Below are positions 12,005 to 22,000 of a DNA stretch of 64,000 nucleotides, piece after piece. Source of the DNA: Blasia pusilla (lineage: Eukaryota > Marchantiophyta > Marchantiopsida > Blasiales); contig CM114272.1 of the NCBI GenBank assembly GCA_050084515.1, positions 6,386,001-6,450,000 of the forward strand, given 5' to 3'. The translations under genes and the position numbers were made by a program. The notes under the pieces were generated by a model, which saw nothing but the letters and a program-made list of their open reading frames with translations, had not been told where the DNA came from and ran no database searches. Each line of letters opens with the position of its first letter. Positions within the stretch are counted from its first letter, which is position 1.

Positions 12005-12448
12005 TTGAGCCTAACTTACGCCATGTCAACTCTCTCATTGAGCTACAAGAGGCCGTTAATTGTGAAAGAAATTGTAATAATTACGAGTCTTGAATATGTG
12101 GTAGAGAGAGATGAGCATAGATTTTCATTATCTCGCTCACAACGAAAACGAAAATTGTTTGATGTGGACTCTAAATTTTCTACTGCCATTTCAAATGGTT
12201 TCAATGAGACTGAGGAGGTTAGAGAAGTCTCAATAGGCCAAGAAATTTTGATTACTCTCAATAGTAATAAGAGTTACGCTATAGATAGTTGCCCTCTTGA
12301 AGATCTTGACGATGGGGAATATTCTTCTACTTCCCTCTATGATTCAGAGGGATGGTATGTTGGTGATGAGTTCGACCGGGAATATAGGCGTGTGGATTAT
12401 GCGGATTTAGACATTAGTGACGATAGTCGAGATATTGGAGATAAGTAG
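12005..12448 (+). CDS. Conserved acidic ORF of the Helitron, copy A (147 codons)
   Basis: A plus-strand ORF encodes a 147-residue protein that has a close homologue on the minus strand at 26,526-26,098 (142 residues). Both start MSTLS and end DSRDIGDK, both share LERDEHRFS/VERDEHRFS and the acidic segment DDGEYSSTSLYDS followed by GWYVGDEF. The C-terminal third is rich in Asp and Glu. I know no domain. A GT donor or stop at 12,446 closes it, and the next exon-like ORF starts at 12,727. The open frame in both copies suggests it was under coding constraint when the element was active. The start may be a little downstream (Met at 12,023). Confidence 0.6.
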   Translation: MSLTYAMSTLSLSYKRPLIVKEIVIITSLEYVVERDEHRFSLSRSQRKRKLFDVDSKFSTAISNGFNETEEVREVSIGQEILITLNSNKSYAIDSCPLEDLDDGEYSSTSLYDSEGWYVGDEFDREYRRVDYADLDISDDSRDIGDK

Positions 12449-12726
12449 CCAAAAGAGTACTATATATTGTTTATATTCAATTAATCAGCAAAAAACCATG
12501 TTCGTTTTGTTTTCAGATATGTCTGTTTGAGATTGTTGAGTTGAGCAAACAATCAAGATTCATTTCTTTGAGAGTGGAGTGACTCAAAAAAGTAAGTCTA
12601 CTCTGCTTGTGTACTAATATTCATGTGTGGAGATTTACTATCCTTTTCTATTGAGTATTTATTTTATTATTTTAAAATATTTATTTTATTAAAATAATTG
12701 TATGGATAATGCAGGATACTTTATAA

Positions 12727-13176
12727 ATGAGTGTTGAAGATTTACGCTTTAGCGATGGTGAGTTCTACGTTCCTCTTGATGAACAAGAAAGGGATTATAC
12801 ACCTATAGATGTCGACATCGTAGAGGTAATACAAATAGCAAGTCCGGAGTATGTTCCATCGCCGCACATTGAAAATAGGAATAATGCTTTAAGTCTTGGC
12901 TATGTTCCATCGCCGATTTTTGAAAATAGGGATAAGGCTTCAAGTCCTAGCTATGTACCATTGCCGATTTTTGAAAATGGGATTAATGCTCCTAATGTTA
13001 GTATTAGCCATTTGAGAAATGATCAGAGTTGTAGTTATGATGAGAGTACATCTAGGATTTTAACCACGCCTGAGGTGAATCATCATTCTATTTCACAAGG
13101 AGTAGTTGGAGGTCAGGAGGGAGAAGAAGATACAGATTCCACACACATGATTGCATCCCTTCCTCGGACCCTATAG
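12727..13176 (+). CDS. Helitron-associated ORF with YVPSP repeats (149 codons)
   Basis: A plus-strand ORF of 149 codons lies 278 bp after the previous one. It has an acidic N-terminus and then three copies of an about 20-residue repeat built on YVPSP-x-x-x-ENR (about residues 38-92): SPEYVPSPHIENRNNALS, YVPSPIFENRDKASS, and YVPLPIFENGINAP. The region is likely disordered. The C-terminus is polar. I recognise no family. It may be a separate exon of the gene that begins at 12,005; splice borders cannot be fixed. Helitron copy B is truncated before the equivalent region. Confidence 0.45.
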   Translation: MSVEDLRFSDGEFYVPLDEQERDYTPIDVDIVEVIQIASPEYVPSPHIENRNNALSLGYVPSPIFENRDKASSPSYVPLPIFENGINAPNVSISHLRNDQSCSYDESTSRILTTPEVNHHSISQGVVGGQEGEEDTDSTHMIASLPRTL

Positions 13177-13489
13177 CATCTAGCCATTCATTTGTACGTG
13201 ATTGTTGCGGGTCAAGGTCATGGGAAATTAGTGATTGTCATACAATTTGCTCGGAGGACTGAAGTGAGATGAGTACGGCTGAGTCTCATTGCCCGTTAGA
13301 ATGATTTTCTCATTTCAGATTTTTATAAGAACTTAAGTTATGTGTTGCTCTATTTTTTATATAGAATATAATATTCACGTACCAAGACTTGAGTTTAAGT
13401 TTTTTTTCAAATTTTTTTCTTATTTTACTAATAATTTTTTTATATATTTTCAATACATATTTTTCTTGGATGGTTGATTTTGTCACAAG

Positions 13490-13678
13490 ATGGATGAATC
13501 TCAAGAGGAACCATTGAGGCGGAATGAAAAAAGACCATTCGCAGACATCACCAATGTAGTCTTTTTACCTAATGTGGAACATGATCACCACATTTCATGT
13601 AGTCCACCATCTTCTGTGCGGATTTTGGAGGAAACAGAGAAGCTTGCATATAAGAAGGCTAGAAGGGTTGCATCTTAA
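13490..13678 (+). CDS. Helitron N-terminal exon with basic motif (62 codons)
   Basis: A short ORF starts MDESQEEPLRRNEKRPFADI and ends KKARRVAS at a TAA. It is rich in charge, and the RRNEKRPFADITN segment followed by KLAYKKARR looks like a basic nuclear-localisation type region. It sits in the intron-rich N-terminal zone of the Helitron. Reading continues after the stop into RALQDM, so the stop may be a mutation or the exon may end earlier. Confidence 0.35.
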   Translation: MDESQEEPLRRNEKRPFADITNVVFLPNVEHDHHISCSPPSSVRILEETEKLAYKKARRVAS

Positions 13679-13846
13679 AGAAACAGAAGGGCGCTTCAAG
13701 ATATGCGATTTGTAACTCATTCAACGACTTTGTCATCTCCATTGTAAGGATGCTTTGCATTATGATTATATAATGATATTGTAACCATATGTGTACACTC
13801 TAGATTTATTGTGTGACTTTAATATCTTTCATGTTTGTGCTATAGA

Positions 13847-14441
13847 CTTCCAAATCCATCGAACCCGCAACGGTTACGTGATATACATCAAATTGTGAGA
13901 GCTCAAGGACAAAAGCGAAGACATGCTAAATTAGTTCAATTGAGATCTACTGAAGCTATTGTAAATGTTCCTTCGATGGAAGAATTACAACCACGCATTA
14001 TCGATGACTCATTTGCCACAAATAGTAGAAGGTATTCATTTATGTATAACATTTTTACCTTTTCTTATTAATATATTTAGAATTTTATTTCCTATTTTGA
14101 CTTTTCTTATTCTTTGTCCAGGTTGGGAGCAACACCTACCAATGGCAATCTTCATGCTTCAATACACACTACATCATCTCCCATGTATGTTTCTTCCACT
14201 TATTAATTTCTTATTTTTGATTGGTGTTTTTTGAAGTTGAATTTTTTAATAGAATTATTATGACTTGATTTTTATGAATACTTTTTTTTTTCAGTCTTCC
14301 ACTTCCGTCCAACCCCCGAAGATTACATGCTATGCTTCAAGTTGCACGAGCACAAGGCCAGAGAAGGAGGCACAATCTTCTTCCTACAGAAAAAGTCGAG
14401 GCCATGACTACTAATGACTTTCATGCTCAAGCGAATATAAG
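13847..14441 (+). CDS. Helitron N-terminal exons with duplicated LPxPSNPxRL module
   Basis: Exon-like blocks with good splice signals occur at 13,847-14,031 (acceptor CTATAG, donor GGTATTC), about 14,123-14,182, and 14,295-14,441 (poly-T then CAG acceptor, donor AAGGTATGC). The first and third encode the same module: LPNPSNPQRL then QIVRAQGQKRRH, and LPLPSNPRRL then QVARAQGQRRRH. The module is basic and may bind nucleic acid. The sequence is cut by Gypsy sequence at about 14,457, so the rest of the gene is absent. Confidence 0.5.
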
Positions 14442-14456
14442 GTATGCTTAAATTTA

Positions 14457-15798
14457 TCTCAAGAACGAGGTGGCATAGAGGATGTTCTAGCCTTCAAAGA
14501 GGATTTGTTTGAGGGCAGGTTAAAAGAAATTGGGCGCTATTTAAGCACTCTGCAAAGAGATGGAGGGTGGACAGAAAAGTTCTTCAAGGAGATTCGGCAC
14601 AAGGCGTATGGCTATCTGCTACAAGATGGATATTTTTGGAAAAGGCCAAAGAGGAAAGATGGAATGCCCTTGAGGGTGGTGGATGACAATGGGACAAAAA
14701 TGCAAGTGCTCAAAGAATTCCACAATTCTTTATGGGTAGGTCACAGAGGGTACTTGGGCAACTTTCACCAAGATAAAAGAGAGGTATTGGTGGAAAGGCT
14801 TATATAAGGATGTTGAGAGATATGTTGGGTCGTGTGTTGAATGTCAGTTTCAATCAAAAATCAGGGTGAGAGATGGACTTAAACCCACGTATCCTTTGTC
14901 TATTCATCATCAATGGGTTATAGATCTAGTTGCTATGCCACTAGGTCTTTGGGGAATGCGTTACCTGGTCCTAGCACGAGAAGAGTTGTCCAACTTTGTA
15001 GAAGGGAGGGCTTTACGGGCTAAAACAACAGAGCCTATATGTCATTTTATTCTATAGGATATTGTTGCTAGATATGGGAGTGTCGGGAGAATCCGTGCAG
15101 ATAGAGGTGAGTTGAATGCGGAGGAAGCACGAGAGTTCTTCAGAGATATGAAGTCCAGTTGAGATTAACAACCTCCATGAATCCGGAGGCAAACGGAAAG
15201 AGCGAGAGGGGACATCCGCCAATCATTCAAGCATTGGTAAAGGCGTGTGGAGATCGTTATGCTGATTGGCCTAGATTACTTCCATTTGCTTTATGGGCAG
15301 ATAGAACCACTCACAGCATCGTTACAGGGTTCATGCCTACAGAGTTGATGACAACTCAAAAGCCGATAATGCCCGCAGAAGGAGATATACCCACTTGGAT
15401 GGGTTTGTCGTGGGAAGACGGGCTCAATAGGGAAGAGCTCCTAGCACTTCGAATGCAGCAGCTAGAGCGGCGGGAAGAGGATATTGCAGAAGCGTTAGTC
15501 AAAATGAAGGAAGCAAGGTTGAAAAATAAGGAGCGCTTCGACAAAACTCATCGACTTGGGAAGGAGCCGATAAGAGAAGGAGATTGGGTCTTGGTGCACG
15601 ACATGACCTTGACAACCAAAGATAGTACAATTAAAAGTTTGCACGCGTCGTTGGTTTGGTCCATATGTTGTAGTCTTTGCTTTTGACAATGCCACTTACA
15701 AACTACGTGAACTAGATGGCACAATTCTCAAGTTGCCCATTGCAGGAAAAAGGGTCAAGATTTTCCGTAGACGTGAAGGATTTCTTGATTTCGATTGA
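14457..15798 (+). pseudogene. Ty3/Gypsy integrase fragment (different family from the main element)
   Basis: Broken frames encode the end of a Gypsy polyprotein: an HX-H and C-X2-C zinc region (EFHNSLWVGHRG then CVECQFQS), the integrase core with HHQWVIDLVAMPLG (first Asp), RIRADRGELNAEEAREFF (second Asp) and NPEANGKSERGHPPI (Glu), then the KLNKRFDKTH-like segment KNKERFDKTHRLG at the C-terminus. In-frame stops occur near 14,805, 15,055 and 15,160. The part before 14,457 is absent; the junction falls directly after the Helitron exon. Confidence 0.85.
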
Positions 15799-15892
15799 AT
15801 GTGTCTAGAGGCACAACATAAGTAAGTCTATAGCAAGAAGTCTTGATGTTTTGGGCACATACCGGAGGATGTGCAGGTTTGGAGGGGGTGAA

Positions 15893-16690
15893 TGTCGTAT
15901 AGTAAAATCAACCAGTGTGTAAACTCCTTCGTCAATTAGTGTTAGATAGAGTTTCATTAGTATTAAGTAAATTGGCTTAGAAAAAGGAGATTCTTATGTT
16001 TAAACCTCTTTATGGTGCCTCTTTTATGCGGGCCCAACTTTAGGAAAAGGAGGTAATAAATAAAAGATGACTTTATAAAAGTAAAGTAGTTGCTTTAATG
16101 AAAAGCAAAAGTAGTCTTGGTTGGTGGCTAGGTTAGTTGGGGTAATTTGGAAAATATCATGTGGGTAAAAGAGGATATTTTGGAAGAGATAAGAGGAAAT
16201 CTACTTGTGTCAAAATGTGATTGGCTAAGCCTTGAGAGGAAGCCATGTGGCACAAGATAAGATAAGCTCTATTTCGTACTCTTGTGGATCCCTTGTGAGT
16301 ATATAAAGAGGAGGGACCTTCAAGGGTTCATCACCTTCTATTCCACATCTTGAGTCTCTCGTGTCTCTCTTGAGTGTATGGCTTTGGGATTGCTTGCTCT
16401 TCCAATGAGAGTGGATCACCCCTCTTGGGAGAGTAACTTGATCATGGTCTATTCTTCGAGAGGTTTCTAGAGTGTGGTGTGTGTGTGTGTGTGTGGGGAT
16501 GAGAGGTTTGTCACCGAGAGGAGTTTAGTCATACTAAAATAGCGGATGTTTTGGCTTGTTACTTTCCCAATGAGAGTGGATTATCCCTCTTGGGAGAATA
16601 ACTCCGCCAAAACCCATTCTTGAGGAGAGTAGAAAATGTCTCATCAAGCATGGATAGGGGTGGAGCACGAGTGTGCCCGACTTTCCTTTC
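15893..16690 (+). repeat. 3' LTR of the truncated Gypsy element (end uncertain)
   Basis: The LTR starts TGTCGTATAG right after the purine-rich tract GGAGGGGGTGAA. A TATA-like TATATAAAGAGG lies near 16,299, followed by the transcribed region. An internal duplication of GAGAGTGGAT plus CCCTCTTGGGAGA occurs near 16,405 and 16,573, and a (GT)n run lies at about 16,478-16,494. I cannot see the 3' terminus of the LTR. Confidence 0.65.
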
Positions 16691-17249
16691 CTAAATCCTT
16701 ACCATGTCAAGGTACTCTTTGTAGATAGGCCTTTGGTTCACTCGCTATTAGTTTATCACTTTGGGGAGGGCGTTCATGAACCAGGTCATGCAATCTCCAA
16801 CTCCGGTGATTCTTCCTATCGTCACATATGGAAGGACATGGGATTGTACTTTGTATGTCCTTATATAGCGATCCATGGATGTCAATAGGCCTGGTCAAGT
16901 AGGGTTTAACACTAGTTGTGCTATCTTCCTCGTGTACAAACGTAAAATAGTTTATAGGGATTTTATAGTTAGGAATTTGGGGTCCGATGTTATTTAAGAA
17001 GTGATCGCCTCGGCACTTCCATTTGTGATACCTGTCGTGAGAGAATGGAGAGTGTACATCATAATTTTGTATTGAAAAAGGAGAACTTATTAGAGAGTTC
17101 ACCTTGCATCGACCGCATCTATCGCAGCTAGAAGGCCCGCCCTTGCTCGAAGAAAGATTCTCGACACGACAACGTGGTGGCAGGGAGGATGTCGACGTGG
17201 TGAGTGACCGACATAGTTGGACAGCGGGCGTGACATGATGTTTTTGGGG

Positions 17250-17966
17250 CGTGACAGGGCGTTGCGAGAGTTGACGATGGAGGGGCAGTGCGCATGATGC
17301 CGATAGGTTCTCCATATCTGTTGACGGGAGGATCGACATGTTGGTCGAGGAGAGTGTTGTGTTGCGGAGATTGTCATATCATGTGGAGGAGTGCATGTTG
17401 ACGGTGCAGCAGGTTGGAGGGCGTGATCAGGTTACCCATTCAAGTCCCTTTTCCCGCACTTGTCGTGTGTGATTGAGAGTGTTGGGTATCGGGTAGTAGC
17501 TGGTGCTAGATGGGTGCAGTGATGGTGACGAGTGTAGATTCTTTTCATGTGTAGCATGTTGGTGGATATACGGCGGTTGCCGAGTAGGGGTCGCGTGTAT
17601 GACCCGAGAGAGTGTCGCTAGGTTAGGTGAGTCAGTTGGGAGGCTCATGGTGAGCGTGAGTGTTGAGCGTGCGTGAGGCTGGGTATGTCATCACGGGATT
17701 GATGTTAGCATAGGTGAGCTAGTGAGGCGTGTGGGAGGACTCTCGGTGAGTCTGAGTGCTTGAGCGGGTGAGACAAGGTTTGTCATCACGGCATTCTTCC
17801 AGGGTTCGGAAGAACGGGGAAGTGCGAGCAGTAGTAGTGGTGTGACATGGAGTGGAGTGAGATACCGAGGGATTACCAGTGAGGAGCTGCCTCGACATCT
17901 ATCCGTGGCTGGATCGTCATCACTGGTGACGAGATCACAGACAGAGACAGTAGTACTTGGCAGGAG
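17250..17966 (+). other. Leader of the methyltransferase Gypsy element
   Basis: Non-coding leader. The stretch 17,340-17,590 is closely repeated at 42,825-43,060 and, inverted, 17,560-17,800 at about 61,250-61,470. No open frame of substance is seen. Confidence 0.7.
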
Positions 17967-19060
17967 ATGGACGACATGGGCCATCGGGGCATGCGTCGTT
18001 TCTTGGGTGCAGTGGGCACCATCAACTTAGATGATTTATCCAAGAGTTTGACACATGGTGCGACTTTCAGGAAATACGGACTCCGACACAGTTCAACCCT
18101 CTCATGGCATGGAAGGGGTTGTTCAAGCACTTGGAGGGTCCTCCGATGGATGACTACATGGAGTTTTGATCACTATATTCAGTAGAGATCGATGCCTGGA
18201 GGATGTATTGGGCTCCAGGGTATCTGTCCACTAGTGGTCGCGAGGCATATGATGGGATTGTGAGAGGAGAGAGACCCACACCATCAGCCCGGATACTAGA
18301 TGGAGAGGAGGGCAGTGAGACAAGCGATGTGGTAGAGACCTCTGGTGGTAGAGGGCCACCCAGCTTCAGCCCCAGAGTGGAGTTCTTCCGACATTTGGGA
18401 AAGAGCTACCAAGGCGTACGCACCGACAAGCTGAAGAGTCTACACGATTTTCAGCGACGATCGGGTGAGAGTCTAAGAGATGCATTCACACGCATGAGGA
18501 GGCTGATCATTGCTACGTTTGGAGTGACTGAGGCGCAGTCAGTCCAGTATTGGTACGGGGTTATGGACCGAGAACTACGGAGGAGAGTCTGAGATGCGGT
18601 GCTGATTCACACACCGAAGCCCACATTAAAGGTGGTCTTTGAGTTGTCTGAGCGTATTGAGCTCAACATAAGTGAGGAGCAGGTAGTGACCGCTACATTT
18701 TCTCGAGAGTCAACGGGTCCACGAGCGACAGTGACCCCACAGGTGCCACAGCAAGCACCTGTACCACGGGAGCGGGCTAGTCTGCCTAGAGAGCAGGGCA
18801 GGTACCGTGAGCCTATGAGGCAACGACCCGTACCTACAAATGTTGCTCAGCAGAGACCGATGTGGTCTTGTTGGACGTGTGGAGGGGCCCATAGGCAAAG
18901 AGACTGCCCACAGCATGGGAGAGGACCACCAGCGCCTCCGATTGCTCAGGAGCCACAGGGCATGGCCCCACCATAGCACTAGTGTGACCATTGCCATAGA
19001 TATGGTCACACTAGGGATAGATGTTTTGACCTTCGCCGAGGGGCACGTCCAGAGGTAGGC
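17967..19060 (+). pseudogene. Gypsy gag with two zinc knuckles
   Basis: Gag starts at the ATG at 17,967 (MDDMGHRG). The same start (MDDMGHQG) is seen in the inverted copy at 61,063. A frame break near 18,040-18,200 is followed by the capsid-like part YQGVRTDKLKSLHDFQRR with SLRDAFTRMRRL, typical of Gypsy retrotransposon gag. An in-frame TGA lies at 18,590-18,592. The C-terminus has CWTCGGAHRQRDC (CX2CX3HX4C, one residue shorter than standard) at about 18,870 and the standard knuckle CDHCHRYGHTRDRC at about 18,980, separated by two stops. Gag assembles the particle and binds RNA. Confidence 0.85.
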
Positions 19061-19202
19061 TGAGGGCGTCTTAGGGTCTGGGGGCGGTCGTCCTAGAGGA
19101 GGTCGGGGAGTTCTTCCTAGACGTGGTGGTAGAGGACCACCACCAGCCAGAGGAGATGGAGCAAAAGCACCAGAGCCGACACTTCTCTCACGCATCGATC
19201 AG

Positions 19203-20120
19203 TTGGAGCAGAGGATTGATGCCATGACGATGATGCAGCTTAGGGAAGGCACGGAGTTGCGAGCAGCTAGTGTGACTCCAACTTCTACCTCTTATCCTGA
19301 CCCGGGTGAGGATCTCGCCAGTATGGGATTTATGTGTAGTGCAGCCCAGGTTCACGCAGCTGCAGTGGTGACTCGGGATGCTGCGAGAGGCACCGAGCCA
19401 TCGAGAGGTGGAGTTGAGATTGACCCACCAGAGGGGACCGATGGGCGGCAGGCCAGGGTTCCACGGTCGTTCACATTGTCGGAGGCACTACACACACCAT
19501 CGATGGTGCCTCGACGACCAGTGGTGCCTACAGTTCAGACACCTACGTCGACGTCACAAGGAGTTGGAGTGACAACTCCTATGCCGGCTCGAGTGGAGTT
19601 AGTGTCGACCATAGTGTTGGAGGTGGCCACCAGAGTGAGTCAGACTCCGCTATTTTCCGCCATAGACTTGGCGACGTTGGGGGTTGGCCCAACTGAGGTG
19701 TTCCGGTTGGCCGCCACGTTGTGTGAGCGTGGAGAGATGACTGCTTCTTGTTCAAAGGTAGTTGAGGAGCTGGTGGACTTGCTCTCAAAGCCGGTGCTTG
19801 GGACGTTCCCCACAGAGTCATAGCATGCGGCGGCGGCGAAGTTGGTAGATATGCCAACTCGACCGGCCATAGAGCGAGCAGTGGTGACACCTGGAGTAGT
19901 ATTACTGGATAACCGAGCTGGAGTATTTCGCTTGGTTAGTCCGACGGGGACAGTATACCACCCGCAGCACCTCCTACTTGATTTGGGAGCGCAACCCTTG
20001 ATGTTAGGGAAGGCGGCGTGTTTAGCGTTGGGGTTACGGAAGGCCGACATTGAGCCTTGTCCCTTCCAGATACAGACCTCAATTGGAGGCGTATCACCCA
20101 CTCAGTATATGACTCGATAG
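19203..20120 (+). pseudogene. Gypsy linker and aspartic protease
   Basis: An open frame from about 19,140 to 19,823 forms a low-complexity linker after the knuckles and starts the protease segment. After a TAG at 19,821 the protease proper reads on in the same or adjacent frame to 20,120, with HPQHLLLDLGAQPLMLGKAA. The active-site triplet should be D-S/T-G. Here it is D-L-G because codon 19,983-19,985 is TTG, while the second copy has TCG at 62,603-62,605. The protease that matures the polyprotein is thus inactive in this copy. The frame ends at TAG 20,118-20,120. Confidence 0.8.
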
Positions 20121-20639
20121 GAGATTGTTGTCAGGGTCCAGCTAGAGCATGCGACGGACAGTGCTATGGTGCGCACACGTGCGATTATGACACCAGCTAA
20201 GTCGTACGATGTGTTGGTGGGGAGTACAGTGTTATATCCCCTAGGATTCATCCTTGACTTCTAGGAGGAGACCGTTGCTTATCGGTCAGGATGGCGGTCA
20301 GGTGATGACCGGATGAGTCAGTTACCTGTGCAGTTTGCGGGACAAGGTGGTTGATCACAAGGCAAGTCTGTGATCACGTTGGCAGCTTTCACAGGTAGTG
20401 TTAGCTGGCCAAGAGATTTGTTGGAGGGGAACGCACATGCGGAGGATGTCCCTGTAGCGGATAGTCCCACGGAGAGACAAGCCATGGCGGGTGTCTCTTC
20501 CCATGTTGGCGAGGCCTCTTCACCATTGTGGGGTACGACTCGAGAGCTACAGAGGAGTGCCGACAACCTCGTGAGGCAGGCGTGGAGTCATGTTTTTGTC
20601 CCAAAGCAGTGAGAGTCACGTGGCGATCGGGCTCTTGGA
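20121..20639 (+). other. Linker between protease and methyltransferase
   Basis: About 500 bp of degraded coding sequence. A block from 20,280 to 20,500 is conserved in the second copy at 63,020-63,240, including GAGGATGTCC and CCACGGAGAGACA. No domain is recognised. It may hold the end of the protease fold and a spacer. Confidence 0.55.
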
Positions 20640-21683
20640 GTGGAGATGTTGACCCCACTGAATACCACACCTGTTGTGTGGCAGTGCCCAGAGGAGGGTG
20701 TTAGGGTGTTAGATCTCTTCGGAGGGATTAGCACCGGATTGGCTGCACTATTGCAGGCAAGCATACGGGTGCATCAGTACCTTTATGTAGAGAGAGATGA
20801 GACCGCGCGGCGAGTATCATTACGTCATGTGGCGAGATTGGTCCAGAGGTATCTTGAGTTGTTGCCGATATCTACAGTACGGGGATATCAGCATACGCTA
20901 CCCGCCGACATCTCTTTGGTGGGGGCGCAGGATCTAGATAGAGTTGGCACCATTCATTTGGTGATTGCTGGATGGCCATGTCAGGGTCATTCATCAGCTG
21001 GCTGAGGATTTGGATTGCAGGATCCGAGGTCAAGGATGTTTTGGGAGATGCTGCGAGTATTACGACACTTGAAGGAGAGTCACATATGTTCTCCAGCGTA
21101 CCATTTGGAGAACGTGCCGTTGTTGGGAGACACTCGTGCACGTGTGATGACGAGTGTACATCAGGTGAGGTCCTGGTTGGGACCTGCTGTGTTGTTAGAT
21201 GCAACGAGAGTTGGGTCACGTGCCCATCATCCACGACTGTGGTGGAAGAACCTGATACCATCAAAGGTATTGAGTCGAGCATACGGTGGAGTCCAGAGAG
21301 CACCACATCTCACAGTGGATGCTATTTTGGGCTCAGGGCGTCGATCTCAGGTGGTGACACGGGATGATAGATCACCGTTGGCCATGGCCAATAGGGTGGG
21401 GGAGTTGAGGGCAGCCTTACCTACGTTGGTGAGCTTCCGAGCATCCCATGCCTTTTGCCACGGAGGGCCAGACATGATTTGGGATGAGATGACCGGAGCA
21501 TTGGAGGAGCCTACAGCAGATGAGCGCGAGCGCGCCATGGGGTTCACTACCGGTACTACGGCGGTGCTAGGGATGACTGAGGCATCCCGGAGATAGGTGT
21601 TGGGGCAGGCGATGGACCTCAACTGTCTCACATGGATAGTCAGCGAAGGTATGGCTGAGCAGAGATGGATGCGAGTGTCATCC
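20640..21683 (+). pseudogene. DNMT3-like C5 cytosine methyltransferase domain in the Gypsy polyprotein
   Basis: A single frame, broken by TGA at 21,003-21,005 and TAG at 21,594-21,596, encodes a complete C5-methyltransferase motif series. Motif I is VLDLFGGISTGLAAL (about 20,707), which binds S-adenosylmethionine. Motif IV is IAGWPCQGHSS, with the catalytic Cys codon at 20,979-20,981. Motif VI is the ENV triplet at 21,108-21,116. Motif VIII is DATRVGSRAHHPRLWWKNL (about 21,195-21,255), like the RARYFWGNL block of DNMT3. Motifs IX-X are ERAMGF then SRR-stop-VLGQAMDLNCL, like the DNMT3 ERVFGFP and RLLGRSWSVPVI segments. The linear motif order (not permuted as in DRM) and the C-terminal pattern favour DNMT3. 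It sits between protease and reverse transcriptase and has no start of its own, so it was a polyprotein domain. A de novo methyltransferase role is inferred. Confidence 0.9.
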
Positions 21684-22000
21684 ATGCCGTCACATCCACG
21701 AGTTGGACCATTTCCTACAGGGTCTGTACAGGCGTTGGCTGGGGGCGAGACAAGGAGAGATAGGCACCCATGGACTTCCTGGGACGTCGTTCGAGCAGAG
21801 AGTGCGAAGGCAGCTAGAGTAGCACATGTTCATTTTTCGGATGTAGAGCATGGTGTAGGAGGTCAGAGTGGAGTGGCTCTTGCGGAGGTGGCTAGGGTTG
21901 CTACAGAGCAACCAAAGCCGGAGGTTGCGTTCTCTCCGAGTGAGGTCACGATGGAGACTTGGGAGCCTGTGATAGGTCTCAAGTTGATAGGAGGAGAGTG
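21684..22000 (+). other. Linker between methyltransferase and reverse transcriptase
   Basis: An open frame continues from the methyltransferase to the TGA at 21,999-22,001. It is polar with no recognised domain. Reading continues after the stop into HVSCFAFSMRDLGTL, which begins the reverse-transcriptase region. Confidence 0.6.

Larger units (their letters stand above)
8324..14456 (+). mobile_element. Helitron copy A, 5' part, plus strand
   Basis: The element begins TCTATACTATAATGCGAGG after an A, matching Helitron insertion between A and T with a 5' TC terminus. The same terminus occurs inverted at 29,309. The two copies also share the block 11,830-12,712 (inverted as 26,760-25,837), which contains a conserved ORF. 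Copy A carries a three-unit tandem repeat, a captured alpha-amylase pseudogene and several intron-separated exons of the N-terminal region. It is cut off at about 14,456, where Gypsy integrase sequence begins. The Helitron label is inferred from the termini and from the exon style, because no Rep or helicase domain lies in this copy. Confidence 0.6.

Noticed and set aside
20401-20670. Minus-strand ORFs over the methyltransferase Gypsy element
   Set aside because: The plus strand gives a continuous series of known domains; these are shadows.
20640-21683. Methyltransferase as a bacterial restriction-modification gene or contamination
   Set aside because: The C-terminal motifs resemble DNMT3, the domain is in register with retroelement pol, and a remnant sits in the same place in a second copy.
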